NCBI GenBank assembly: GCA_000934455.1
Contig: KN890115.1
Span: 7,458 to 29,922, forward strand
Origin: Apostichopus parvimensis
Lineage: Eukaryota > Echinodermata > Holothuroidea > Aspidochirotida > Stichopodidae
Direction: 5' to 3'
DNA: 22,465 nt
Shown here: positions 1 to 10,100 of the stretch, one piece after another
Layout of the letters: the number at the start of each line of letters is the position of its first letter
Position numbering within the stretch: position 1 is the first letter of the stretch
Notes under the pieces: model-generated
The model's database searches: none
What the model saw: only the letters and a program-made list of their open reading frames with translations
Told to the model about the DNA's origin: nothing
Position numbers and translations under genes: made by a program

Positions 1-1004
1 TAATCTCCGGTTATCATACACTCTGTGAAAATACTTCTAGGATCCGTGGTGTTCTTTCCTCTTACGAGTATTTCATCGCAAAGGTCTGGAAAAAAAAATA
101 GCTCGTAATAGTTAGACCAAAGCAAACAGATGTTTCTATTTCCCTCCCAACAAATTTTATGCTCTTTTAAGATCTAGTCACCATTTATTGGTGACTAGAT
201 CATAAATTTCTTGCTATGAGTTGAAAGATCGAAAACAAAGATCCTTTCCTGTATTTTTAAAAAGGAATGAATAGTGTTTGAAAAAGCTCTTAAAGTAATA
301 GTTGAATCAACATTTCGGCTTTTTTTATGCCCTATCAAGGTTGTCAATAACAAACAGTTTGTGTTAGTATCATTCAAAGTGTCATAACCTTGCTATGATT
401 GAAGAGACAGCACACAACAAACACATATCACAACAAACACATATACACACACACTCGCACAGGCAAGGTCAGTTGTAATCTACTGTGGGTAAAGTAGCTT
501 CCATAATCCCACTTCTTGCTTGAAACCTGTCGCAGTTAACTCAGTTAAAATATATATCACTCACTCTATTTCTCCTTCATAATGATCTTTTTATGTCCTA
601 TACATCTTTATTTTAATAGATGCTGGTTATTTAGACTCTCGTAGTGAAGGAATCAGGGCCAAATGCGGGCTTTAGCAGTTGAGCCTTGATTTATTGACCG
701 AGTCAATACTAATTTCATATTTTCAAATTCTTGTAGGTTTTTGTACCCCCATCCACTTGTTCTGTGAGTTCAGGCAACAATTTATCTGATAGAACTCAGT
801 AAATTGAAATCGATTCCTAGCAACTTGTGTTCAACAAAATTTTAATTCTTTGTTGTTCTATACCATATAAATTCAGTAAACAACAAAACTTCCTTGGACA
901 ATGAGATATATTGAATTATTCCTTGGATGTCCTGCAAATCTTACTTCAAGCATTATGCAGTATCCTGACTACATTGCTAATGCTCCAGAAATATTGACAT
1001 TGCT
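1..1004. other. Non-coding stretch with a hairpin and a CA-rich tract
   Basis: I see no supported gene here. Open frames are short and have neither coding-like composition nor paired splice signals. The stretch holds a perfect 13-bp hairpin (listed separately) and a CA-rich tract at about 408-465 made of ACAACAAACACAT-like pieces. The rest is AT-rich unique-looking sequence, probably intergenic or intronic. Confidence 0.5.
171..201. repeat. Perfect 13-bp inverted repeat (hairpin)
   Basis: GATCTAGTCACCA at 171-183 is matched exactly by its reverse complement TGGTGACTAGATC at 189-201, with a 5-nt loop (TTTAT). The symmetry is seen directly. I see no adjacent gene it would clearly serve. It could be a footprint of a fold-back element or a structured RNA segment. 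Confidence 0.85.
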
Positions 1005-1150
1005 GCTCGCTTACCTGTACATTCACAACCTGAGCACTCTTGCTATACCATGCCTTAGAGTAAGCTGGTAACCTTTTAACACTGTGGGCGCCCTCTATGA
1101 CTGGACCCCCTGGTCAATGACCTCCCTTCTCATTCTCACACCCAAAGTGC
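1005..1150 (+). repeat. Dispersed repeat, copy 1
   Basis: This segment aligns in the same orientation with 4870-5010. Shared blocks in order are CTCGCTTACCTGT, TCACAACCT, CTGGTAA, TTTTAACACTGTG, CTTCTCATTCT and CCAAAGTG. The copies differ by substitutions and short indels, as expected for an old interspersed repeat. The family is not recognised. Confidence 0.65.
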
Positions 1151-2984
1151 CTTTGCCTAGATGTCTATGTAGCCTGTTTGTCATCACACAGCTATACTTA
1201 GCCTAGATACAATAATTCATTTGCATTTGTTAGCCAATTTATGGCAATTTCACCAAATTTCTGTGACGTTTGCATACTTACTTAAGATAAGAAATGATAG
1301 ATCAAAACAAGACATGCCATTCAATCTAGTTAAAACTGCTTTGTTACTTCACGAAATCAACAAATCAAATTTGTTATTCATATAATGAATATTAATCACA
1401 TTGTAACATTAACTTTGAAAGTTTTAAACGCTGGGCCTTTCTTCATTATTTCAAGTGAAACTTGATTAATTAAGCTAGGCAATGAACTCTATTATTGGGA
1501 TGTTGAATTTAGCATCGGACAGTAACGTTTTCACAAATCAATGTAAAAGACTGCCTTTCCAGTAAAACTGATCTTAGAACAGCATAGACAATTGATTTCC
1601 TGGGAATTTGTTTCCACTTTTAAATCTTTCCACAAACCTGAATCACTTGTCTAGGTCATTTATTTCCCTCCCAAATCCTAACCATTGTAAATTATGAACA
1701 TAACTTGCAGATTATGCTACATTTATTCTCCTTCATTAACTGGGAAACCACCTTTACATGGTTGTTACTACCCTCATAGGTTTCTTTTCTTTGGAAGTCA
1801 CAGGGGAGCATTTAAGTCAATCCCTTTTCTATTAGCCTCATTCCCTGTGGCTTCAGTGATTGACCTTCATGGAGGTTGACCTCAGGGGGTCAAGTGTACC
1901 TCTGCACACCCCCTTGGGATACCTGTGGCGTACACTGACTGACTGGGCTTTGTCTGTAGAGGGAAGTAAGAAGTCAAACATTCTCCCAAACATTTCCCAT
2001 ATATATAGATTCATATATTTATATGTGGACATATATATAACTATTTTGGTCACAGTGATGGTTGTGTGGCAAACCTCTTAAACTAAAACTTACTTGAAAC
2101 CACCAGCATCAGACAGTGGAAGCTAAAACTGTTTGGTAGAGAAGGAAGGAAAAGAAAGAAATATTTTGCACTCATTTTGTCAAAGAAATGTATTAAAAGA
2201 GTTCTTAAATGAAATAAATGTCTTACAGTTAAAATACATGCAATGTTACAATGTTCTATACATGTATTTATCTCATTTGATTGACATTTAATGAACTCAT
2301 TTCAATAGAATTGAAGCAATAGAAGGAACCAATTAAATGCTTATCAGTATACTAAATTAGAATGAGAATAAGGCCGTGGTGATAGTTCATTATTCAAACC
2401 ATAAGCCGGCTATTATCAGGAGGCAGTTAATACCAGATGCTAAGAGGTTGGGAGAACTCTATCAGTGGTTATCTTGTCTCTAATATCTCTCTCTCCAGAA
2501 GATGCTGACATCAAGCATCTAGAGTGCACATTGTAACTAATACTGTAAATGAGCCAAGCGAAAGTGAATGGAAGAGCGAGCCCTGATAAATAGCTTATAC
2601 TCACATATGTATCATATGTATCAATGTCATTGAATAGCAAATAGTCCCTGAGGATAAGCCCTTCATGGCATCTTAACATCTGTGATATGCTTCCTGTGGT
2701 GTTCTATTACAACAAGGGACATACATAGTATGTACAGCAGTTTGATGTTTGATAAATTTATGGATGGTTCTTTATTAGATGAGTTTGGGAATCTGAGATT
2801 CAGTACATGGACATGTAAAGGTCATTGTTCACTGGTGGTAATGCTGTGTTGCTTCTTCTTTATTTCTTTTTCTCTTTTTTTCATTTCATGAATATGATTT
2901 AAACTGTACAAGCAGGCACGGATTCACATTTAACTGATTCACATTGCACGTGAAGACTATAAATGTTGGCTGTGTTCAAGCAGG
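1151..2984. other. Non-coding stretch, no supported gene
   Basis: The reading frames here are short. A good-looking 3' splice site near 1854 (pyrimidine tract ending GGCTTCAG) is followed by stops in all three frames. Around 1861-1892 there is a cluster of TGACCT and GGGTCA hexamers resembling nuclear-receptor half-sites, which may be chance. An AT-rich tract with ATATATA runs lies at about 1998-2040. Nothing else could be assigned. Confidence 0.45.
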
Positions 2985-3008
2985 GATGTGTTATTTGAAT
3001 AACACATC
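2985..3008. repeat. Near-perfect 24-bp palindrome
   Basis: GATGTGTTATT at 2985-2995 and its exact reverse complement AATAACACATC at 2998-3008 are separated by only two bases (TG). Eleven-base perfect arms with such a small spacer are unlikely by chance in one place. It overlaps the 3' flank of the candidate minus-strand exon cluster at 3116-3916. Confidence 0.85.
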
Positions 3009-3115
3009 AAAATACGGTACCATTTTAAAATCACTCTAACACTGTACGACAACGGGAATCGCACTATCTGCTGCCACCTACTATCCATCATTATTACCGT
3101 GTATAACTGACATAC

Positions 3116-3916
3116 CTCCCGGAACACTTTCAGCATCTCCACAACAATGTCACTGAGGGGCAATTTCCAACTGACTGATACTAATGTAACATATATACAG
3201 GGCTTCGATGTACTTGCCTGCAAGGTTTTTTTTTTATGTCTAGTTTTAACCTGGGTTTTACAGGTGCCTGGCTTAATGACCAATATTATATACCAATATG
3301 CAATAAAGCAGGTACAATAGATCTTGAAAATGAAAGGTATTTGGTGGCCAACAGCTACAAACAATAAAGTACAGCTTAATTTACCTTAAATTATTTTCAA
3401 CATGGCTAAAAGTTTACTTCATTCCTCTCTTACCTGCCCCCATTTCAAATGTGGACTTTTCCATCTGCCTAACCTCACAAATTTTGGAAACACTTGAAAA
3501 GCACCTTGCTCACACAGACCCATAGCCCATTACCCATAGGGAAATACAAAGAAAATACTAGTCTACCTACAATAGCCAACCAATGTCTCTCTCCCCTTAA
3601 TCCCCTCCCCATTCAGCTGTTTGAAAATTGTCTGCAAACATATACCAACACTGGCGGTACAGCTCACCATTACAGCATTGCTTGAGATGTGTTTGTGGTT
3701 GCCCAACATTTGAAGTGCCATTACATATTCACTGCTTTCATTTTGTCCTTCCTGAAACACAACAATACTTTTTCATAGAAGTCCAGGCATTGCCTGCTTA
3801 CAGGTTTATCACCCATATTATTAAGGTCAATCACTAAACCCTCCGAAAATTGCACCCAATATAGAGTTTCTTTGCGGGTTTTTGTTTCTAGGTCGTTTTG
3901 AACGCTTTCTGGGAGC
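3116..3916 (-). CDS. Candidate internal exons of an unidentified minus-strand gene
   Basis: Three exon-like blocks join in one frame on the minus strand. Block X (3916-3802) follows a CTGACC branch-like site and TTAG, encodes a stretch starting LPESVQNDLETKTRKETLYW, and ends CCT before GTAAGC. A 50-nt intron ending TTGTTGTGTTTCAG leads to block Y at 3751. Y begins EGQNESSEYVMALQMLGNHK and ends either at 3668 (ATG before GTGAGC, phase 0) or at 3567 (TGTAG before GTAGAC, phase 2). Block Z (3170-3116) encodes WKLPLSDIVVEMLKVFRE and ends GAG before GTATGT; its phase fits the 3567 donor. The product is not recognised, and no start or terminal exon was found. The 50-nt intron is short for most animals. 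The chain was picked from many possible signals, so it may be chance. Confidence 0.28.
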
Positions 3917-3966
3917 CTAATAGCTTGATGCAGACATGAGGTCAGAAAGAGACCTTTAGGCAACAA

Positions 3967-4869
3967 TTCCAGTGCTTAGCTCATCCTATTATATCAAGAT
4001 TAACAACTGTTTCTTTCCTAAATGGAAAGGATTTAATTAAACATTCTCAAATTTCTACATGAAGTTAATTTTAGTTTTTGTTCTGGTCTTTGGCAACAAA
4101 AAGAAGGCTACCTCTATCCTTGCTTGAAATAATGGGAACAGTATACCACTCACCAGTACACTTTAAAATCGAGTGCGCTTTTTTTTATATGTTACGTCAG
4201 TTTTGTAAGTCTTGGCATGCCTTGGATCTCAGTTTTACGCATTTAACCGTTTCAATCACTGTGGATCTTTGCTGAACTTAGTCACAGTCAGTGTTGAAGA
4301 TAGTACCTTTCAGGTAATTCTTGCCACTGTGACTTTTACCCAACCTGTCTCCAGTGAGAGTCGATTTATTTTCATGCAAGGTTTTACGAAAGGGAAAGAA
4401 CTTGACAAGTGAACGGCAGGGAAACCCTTGAGATTATCTTCTACAGAATGCCTTTGCTGCCAAGAAACTTCCAAAGTGTTTCTTCATCTCGGGCAAGATG
4501 GAGATGAAAAAGAATCAACCAATTAAGTTTCATCTGCAGGCAGACACTTGTTTACACAAAGTTGATTAGAGGGATGGACTTTTTTATTTACTGTCATTTT
4601 GTGGAAGAAAAAATATCAGCGTCGTCGGGTGTATATACAACCAGACTTTTTCTCAGACAAATTTATGGAGAGCAAATAATTATAGGTTAAAGTGGCAACA
4701 TAAGTTAAGAAAGTGCGTAATGCTTATAACCCAACAAAAAATTACATTTGCAAATTGTTTGTAAATATATAGTATCATCTTGTATGCATAAGCTATTATT
4801 GATAAATGTCATGTCTTAACTTATTTTGCTGTTTCAACTAGGCTCCCAAAATAACATATTTACTTCGTT
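3967..4869. other. Non-coding stretch, no supported gene
   Basis: There is no frame with coding-like composition and convincing splice borders. The sequence is AT-rich with short T runs (about 4180 and 4580). I assign nothing here. It could be the intron upstream of the candidate exons at 3116-3916. Confidence 0.4.
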
Positions 4870-5010
4870 CCTCGCTTACCTGTCTCCTCACAACCTTAGC
4901 ACCTCATTCTACCGTGTCTAGTATACCCTGGTAATCTTTTAACACTGTGCACCCTCAGCTACCGGCTCTTCCGGTCGTTGCCCTTCCTTCTCATTCTACC
5001 ATCCAAAGTG
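4870..5010 (+). repeat. Dispersed repeat, copy 2
   Basis: This is the second copy of the repeat at 1005-1150, in the same orientation, 3.9 kb downstream. The shared blocks CTCGCTTACCTGT, TCACAACCT, TTTTAACACTGTG and CTTCTCATTCT occur in the same order. Downstream (5160-5300) the sequence becomes CpG-richer, which may mark the body of a younger insertion that this repeat belongs to. Confidence 0.65.
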
Positions 5011-5339
5011 TTTACACATACGTTTTCGTAGTGGATAAAAAATCTTACGGAAATTGCTCGGAATACATTGGATTTTTACCTTCTATATATCCTTTGGGAC
5101 TTCAGAACGTTCTACAGTCTTTTACAGCCTGATAAGTATCCTTTTCTTCTAAAGGGAGGGAGTTTGGGGGCTGTTTTTAGTGTGCGACCCATGTGTTCGT
5201 TTTTGAGTAGCGTAACGTTACTTTCTCAGGTAGTAGTTCCGCGAAACTGCTTCGTTCGTTTCCGCCTGTTCCACACTAACGCGGATGGGCGGTATCTCAC
5301 CTTTTGTGTACATGTTTTTGTCTGTTAAACTTCTTATAA

Positions 5340-5461
5340 GATGTTGGATCGTTTTCATGTACTTTCATTACTTGGTCGCTTTTTCTAAGTGTTGGGTTTT
5401 CACTTTTGTAGCGTATTTTGTAAGCTGCGATGTTTGATCGTTTTCATGTACTCTCGTCACT
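5340..5461 (+). repeat. Pair of 33-bp direct repeats, period 89 bp
   Basis: The copies at 5340-5372 and 5429-5461 share the core GATCGTTTTCATGTACT and differ at about four of 33 positions, mostly transitions. They sit just upstream of a TATATAAA box at 5468-5475 and a hairpin at 5495-5517. The arrangement could be part of a solo LTR or promoter-bearing repeat, but no matching terminal boundaries were found. Confidence 0.65.
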
Positions 5462-5494
5462 CGTAAATATATAAACCAGTAAGTTTTATCATAT

Positions 5495-5517
5495 GCAGTG
5501 TTCAATCAAAACACTGC
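5495..5517. repeat. 8-bp-arm hairpin downstream of a TATA-like box
   Basis: GCAGTGTT at 5495-5502 and AACACTGC at 5510-5517 are exact reverse complements around a 7-nt loop. A TATATAAA lies 20-27 bp upstream and a run of five T about 24 bp downstream. Whether this is transcribed cannot be told from the sequence. Confidence 0.6.
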
Positions 5518-5545
5518 TGAATATCAAATCAATCAATCACTTTTT

Positions 5546-5630
5546 GAGAGAGAGAGAGAGGAACAATGAAAAGTGATAGATCGGAGAGATGATGGAAATT
5601 TTAAATCAGATCTTTGGTCCCCCCCCCCCC
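5546..5630. repeat. (GA)n microsatellite and C12 tract
   Basis: A GAGAGA tract occupies about 5546-5561 and a run of twelve C lies at 5619-5630. These are simple low-complexity repeats with no gene attached. Confidence 0.85.
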
Positions 5631-6790
5631 ATGCAGCCTGGCAAAGTTGGCCACATGGAAATACCTTAATTAATTACTTATGTTCCTAGTGATTGGAATA
5701 TTTAATTGCCCAATCTTACTAAACATATACCTGCCTCCTGCCAACGACCCATGCAATATTCCAAGCTTGGCCATTCAGAATCACTATACACTAAGCTTGC
5801 TTTCATAAAAGTAAATGAATAACAGAAAACCTGACTGCAATATTTTGGACTTTGGAAAAGAGGCAAGGAAGTTATGACCCAGAAAGCAGCAGGGAAGGGA
5901 TTTCATGAGAAATTCAGCATCTTGTATATGATTATATTTAAGTAAATGAATAACAGAAAACTAAGTTTGCATGTATTGTGAAATCCTTGTAAACATGGTA
6001 ACTCCAGAAGCAAAGCCTGGACAAATTTCACACATAGTCTGCATACATTAGTGTTAGTTGTTTTTTCTGGAGGTCAGATGTCAACAGAGGTCAAATCTGA
6101 AAACTTGTTAACACACTTAACTCCAAATGCTAAAACTTGAATGGACTTCTTACTTGATACATACAGATGGAATTACACTGGTGCAAGAACCACGCTGTCA
6201 AGAATGGTGAAAACTTGAAAATGTTGTCGTTGAAAATGTGGCAAGGAATCACTAACTCTATTGACTTCCTGATGATATTTTAGTTATTGACGAATTTTAG
6301 TGAATAAATTTTAACACAATTAAAAAAAATATATATATATCCTAGTCAAAGTTCTTTCCTTGATACATTGAAATAGAGGCCCATAAAATGGAAATAGCAT
6401 TAGAGAAACCAAAGCCATTCAACCGAGCACCCTGTTGATGTATATATTATACATGTATTCTAATCTCTCCTAGTTGTACACTTTATGTGTATATGCAACT
6501 TTGTGGCACTCCACAGGACTGAATTCTAAGAACTTGATTATATCTAGGATAAAGCCGGAATCTATTCTAAGGGTTTCTGAAAAGGAAGTTTGTTTTTCAA
6601 GAAGGATTAATGAATAATGGTATGGTACGACACTAGGATTTGACTGTGAAGTTTGTAAACATATTGCCAATAATGAATATACCAAATGGGCAGTTTTGGT
6701 TGTTGGACAACAAATTTTGGGGGATTTAGAACAATCACTTACGGCTTTTTGATGGCCTATTTTATGGTTACATTGCCATAATTGCTGGGC
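5631..6790. other. Non-coding stretch, one weak exon-like segment
   Basis: No supported gene. The most exon-like piece is on the minus strand: a good 3' splice site (CTTCCTTTTCAG, near 6579) is followed by an open frame ending at a TAG at about 6470. With no partner exon and no canonical AATAAA soon after, I do not call it. An (AT)n tract is at about 6328-6340. The phrase AAGTAAATGAATAACAGAAAAC occurs twice in near-identical form (about 5810 and 5940). Confidence 0.4.
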
Positions 6791-6799
6791 ATCAGCTTA

Positions 6800-7019
6800 A
6801 AAAATTCCCAAAACAAGTTGTTAAGCTTATTCAATATTCCATTTGATTCTAAACATCACTGACATTGCTTTAAACACTTGGTTACATTTTGTAAAGGTGA
6901 AGTGAGCGGCAATGGAGATAAAGTGCCTTGCCCAAGGACAAAACGTAATATTCTGGCCAGGACTCAAACCTGCAAGCCTTACATCACAAGTCCACTGGCC
7001 TAACCACTTGACCACAATG
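6800..7019 (-). mobile_element. tRNA-derived SINE
   Basis: Read on the minus strand, the element begins with a tRNA-like head. The pol III A box TGGTCAAGTGG is at 7014-7004 and the B box GGTTTGAGTCC at 6970-6960, spaced as in a tRNA gene. The B box looks like the consensus GGTTCGAGTCC with its CpG decayed to TG. The body contains TGTCCTTGGGCAAGGCACTT (6940-6921), a block I know from SINEs of deuterostomes and other marine animals. The 3' end and target duplications were not resolved, so the left boundary is approximate. It lies just beyond the 3' end of the minus-strand gene at 7198. Confidence 0.85.
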
Positions 7020-7154
7020 TTCTCTGACATAAAGTGCACTTTCCATAAACAGTAGTAAAAGCATTATAAATACATCTGTACACAGTATGTGTCTATAACT
7101 ATCGCGCAATGTGAATCAACAGCCACCAGTTTGTAAACTGTGAATTTTGCCATT

Positions 7155-7160
7155 TATTCA
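7155..7160 (-). terminator. Polyadenylation signal AATAAA
   Basis: On the minus strand AATAAA lies 38 nt after the TGA stop of the candidate gene and is followed within about 40 nt by a GT-rich stretch (CTGGTGGCTGTTG). This is the usual layout of an animal mRNA 3' end and supports the last-exon call. Confidence 0.55.
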
Positions 7161-7197
7161 AGGCCTCTCTCTCTCTCATACATAAACTTCAAAAACC

Positions 7198-10100
7198 TCA
7201 CAAATTGTCACTTTTCTTGCTAGAGTCGTCTTCCTCCTGAAACATAAACAACAGGTATGATTCCTGTTTAGCTGGATGTGTTGTTTACCGTAAAATTTGA
7301 AATATTGCCCGTTGCAGCAACCGTAGCTTGGATCCCAGAGACAAACTGATTGATTATGTTTACAGAGAGGTGTTCGATTACAGAGAGAACTTCGGCTCTA
7401 GTTCCAACAGGAAGACAGAACTGTATGAGCTTATAGATCTCCACACAGTTTGTGTTACAACCTTCCTTGTGACTTAGTTTTGTGTTTGTTGAACATGTGT
7501 ACAATGCAAAGATGGATCAGGGCATTTGTTTAAAAAGTGTTCTCATGGATGCATCTTTCAAATGTTGTGTTTCCAGTCCTCCTCTATCCAGCATTGTGCA
7601 TTATTACCATTCCATAGATCCTGGCAGATCTCCTCTACCCAGCATTGTGCATTATTCCCATATTTTTATAGCCAAAAACCAGCAGAATTTTGTTAGAAAT
7701 TGGTTTGACAAGCACAAGTGGTTTGATGGGGGGGGGGGGGGAGGGGGTAGAAACTGTCAAGTTTAAAACTATAAGATGTGTTTTGTGCTAATGTATATGC
7801 TAATGTGTGCTAATGTATCTGTCTGTCAGATCTGTCTATCCATGGGTTCCTCTTTGCATATATTTTATTGCCATTTCATTTTACCCTTCCAGTTAACAGT
7901 ACCAAGTCCTTTTCTTCCAGCCTCCTATTATTAACCGCAGTTTGAATAAATTTTGCTAACGAAATTGGTTTGTAACTCCTCTTAGCTGTACTTGAAACTC
8001 TTGTTCCTGTCTATACCCTTTTTTTATTCATCAAAAAGATTCCTCAATCAATCATATATTTCAATCTGTACCAACTATTTAGTTGGGTAATATGTTTGAT
8101 GTACCAGCCAATTTTGTTTCTGTACCTGAAATCCATGTGCATTGCTCTCACTACTTGACAACTTTGAAAAGGTTATGAAACCTCAGAATCCTGTCATTTC
8201 TCACAGCAAGGCCGGGGGAAGTTTGTCAAAGAATTTGTCAAGGCCTTTTGATTAATGTCAAGTTGCCTTGCTGATTCTTGGACAAAATTCAAACCCCAGG
8301 CTATATATAGTTATTAATGATATTGGTGTTAATTTTATATATAGTGAAGGCCCGATGTTAGGCTCACTGGGCCTAACCTTATTTCAACAGCTTGTTAAGA
8401 AAATTACAAGTCAACTCTCTGAAGTGGCAAAATACCTTTTTCGGTAACCTAAAGGGAATAAGATCTTGAGAGATGAAAGGTTGAGAATTTCTCATCAAGC
8501 TTCTGAGATGCTTTTCAAGAAAAGTCACCCAGGAAAGAAATTAGGCACGAAAAACCAAACTACCAAATGACTGATCAGCTCTCGACCCCAGTCCCCTTGC
8601 ACCGAGACTGACTGTGTGATTGTCCTCAGGTGTGTATCATGATTCCCCTAGAAGGGGAACATAATGCTACACATGATCTTAGCCAAGAGGCCGAGAAGCG
8701 ATTCTGTGATTGTTGCATATATATTTATTGCAAAGGGACGGTGGTGCTCGCAATTGACAAGTGGTATATATCTCTGGAGCTGAGGTGTTTTGTTGGTGTT
8801 TATGGTTGAGTTCACAAGTAAATACTATCAGACTTTTACAGTCAAGCAAAGCCTCGCATACAGTTCAGAGCTTGTAATTACTGATTCGATGACAGATTAG
8901 GCAAGCAATTCAACTGAAGACTTGGAAGGCCAATAGATTGTTTTCTAGGTTAAAGCAACTTCTGATGTTAACAGTAGTTAAAGTTTCATACTTCGATGGT
9001 TCTTTTCTTCCCCCCTGATTTTTGTCTTTCTTTCCAAAGAAGACAAAAAAAGCGAGAACAAAAGTGCAAGGGTATGCTGTGAATGGAGGTCAGCTTGAAC
9101 TGTGTTTCTTGAAGTGATACGGTTGACTTCATTCTTGGAACTGACAGCAAAACAGGGCTGTTATTTGTCTTACATGAATAAAATCAAGTAGCTAGGCTGC
9201 TACTACTTCATGGACAGTGTATGTGTTGTATACCTTTTGCCTACTACACTAAATGCTGTAGAGATATATGTTGATCTTTAGGAGGTTACGAGGTAGATGG
9301 TCTGTCTGTTGGGAGACTGTATACGTGTAAACCATGTGTGCCATAATGTCATGTATTCCTGATATATGTAGTCCCAAACATGACATCTATTAGACTCTGC
9401 TGAGTCTGTTCACCAGAAATAGTACAATTTGATCCCAGGGGAAGACTGCTACATGTGGTCCCAAAAGGGGAATTCCATACATGCAGAAATAGTATTAAAT
9501 GTGAAGACTACCATAAAGTATTAACACACATTTGTGGATTGGTTTTTTTTGCAAGTCAAAAATTGTTCAGATCCTGGCAGCTTCAGAAATAAGTCCAAAA
9601 CAAATTGGATTTTCTATCGATGACATGTACTGGAAGTGTTCTCAATTTTAGAAAGCTGGAATTTGGGGCCAAGGCACGTTGACCTTACAACTTTATACTA
9701 GTCACTACAATGTGGATATATCAGGGATTTATTTTCCCAAAGTCAAGTGGAAGGTTATCCAACTCCTCCCAAATATGCTACAAACTCAACAAGTCACTCA
9801 TACTGGTAGAGTTCTATATTTTACTTCATGTTATATGGACTTACAAGTGTATTTTAGGCTCATCGAAAGATTCCAAGTTGCATAAGTAAAATTGTCTATG
9901 TTTGAGTGTAATAACTACAGAGTAACACAGATCTGGCAAATTTAACTCTTAAATAAAATCAAGAGAGAGAATTTAACAATAATAATAGTTAGGATATAAT
10001 ATTCATCACAGAGTTCAGTCTAAACGTTGGAAACAAAATTTAATCAAGTCGTTAAAGGTTTAGAGAATTAATCAATTAATTCGCTTCAAAATAACCGTTC

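Noticed and set aside
1861-1892. Cluster of TGACCT and GGGTCA as a nuclear-receptor response element
   Set aside because: Hexamers this short cluster by chance, the spacing does not match a standard element, and no gene start is nearby.
1694-2081. Plus-strand frames around 1860 with a strong acceptor at about 1854
   Set aside because: All three frames from the acceptor meet stops within a few codons, so no internal exon fits.
2957-3364. The longest open frame in the window (135 codons, minus strand) as a single gene
   Set aside because: Its first half is low-complexity and AT-driven, and a strong 5' splice site at 3115 interrupts it. Only the 3116-3170 part is kept, as a candidate exon.
6827-7039. 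Minus-strand frame of 70 codons
   Set aside because: It is a translation of the tRNA-derived SINE, not a protein gene.
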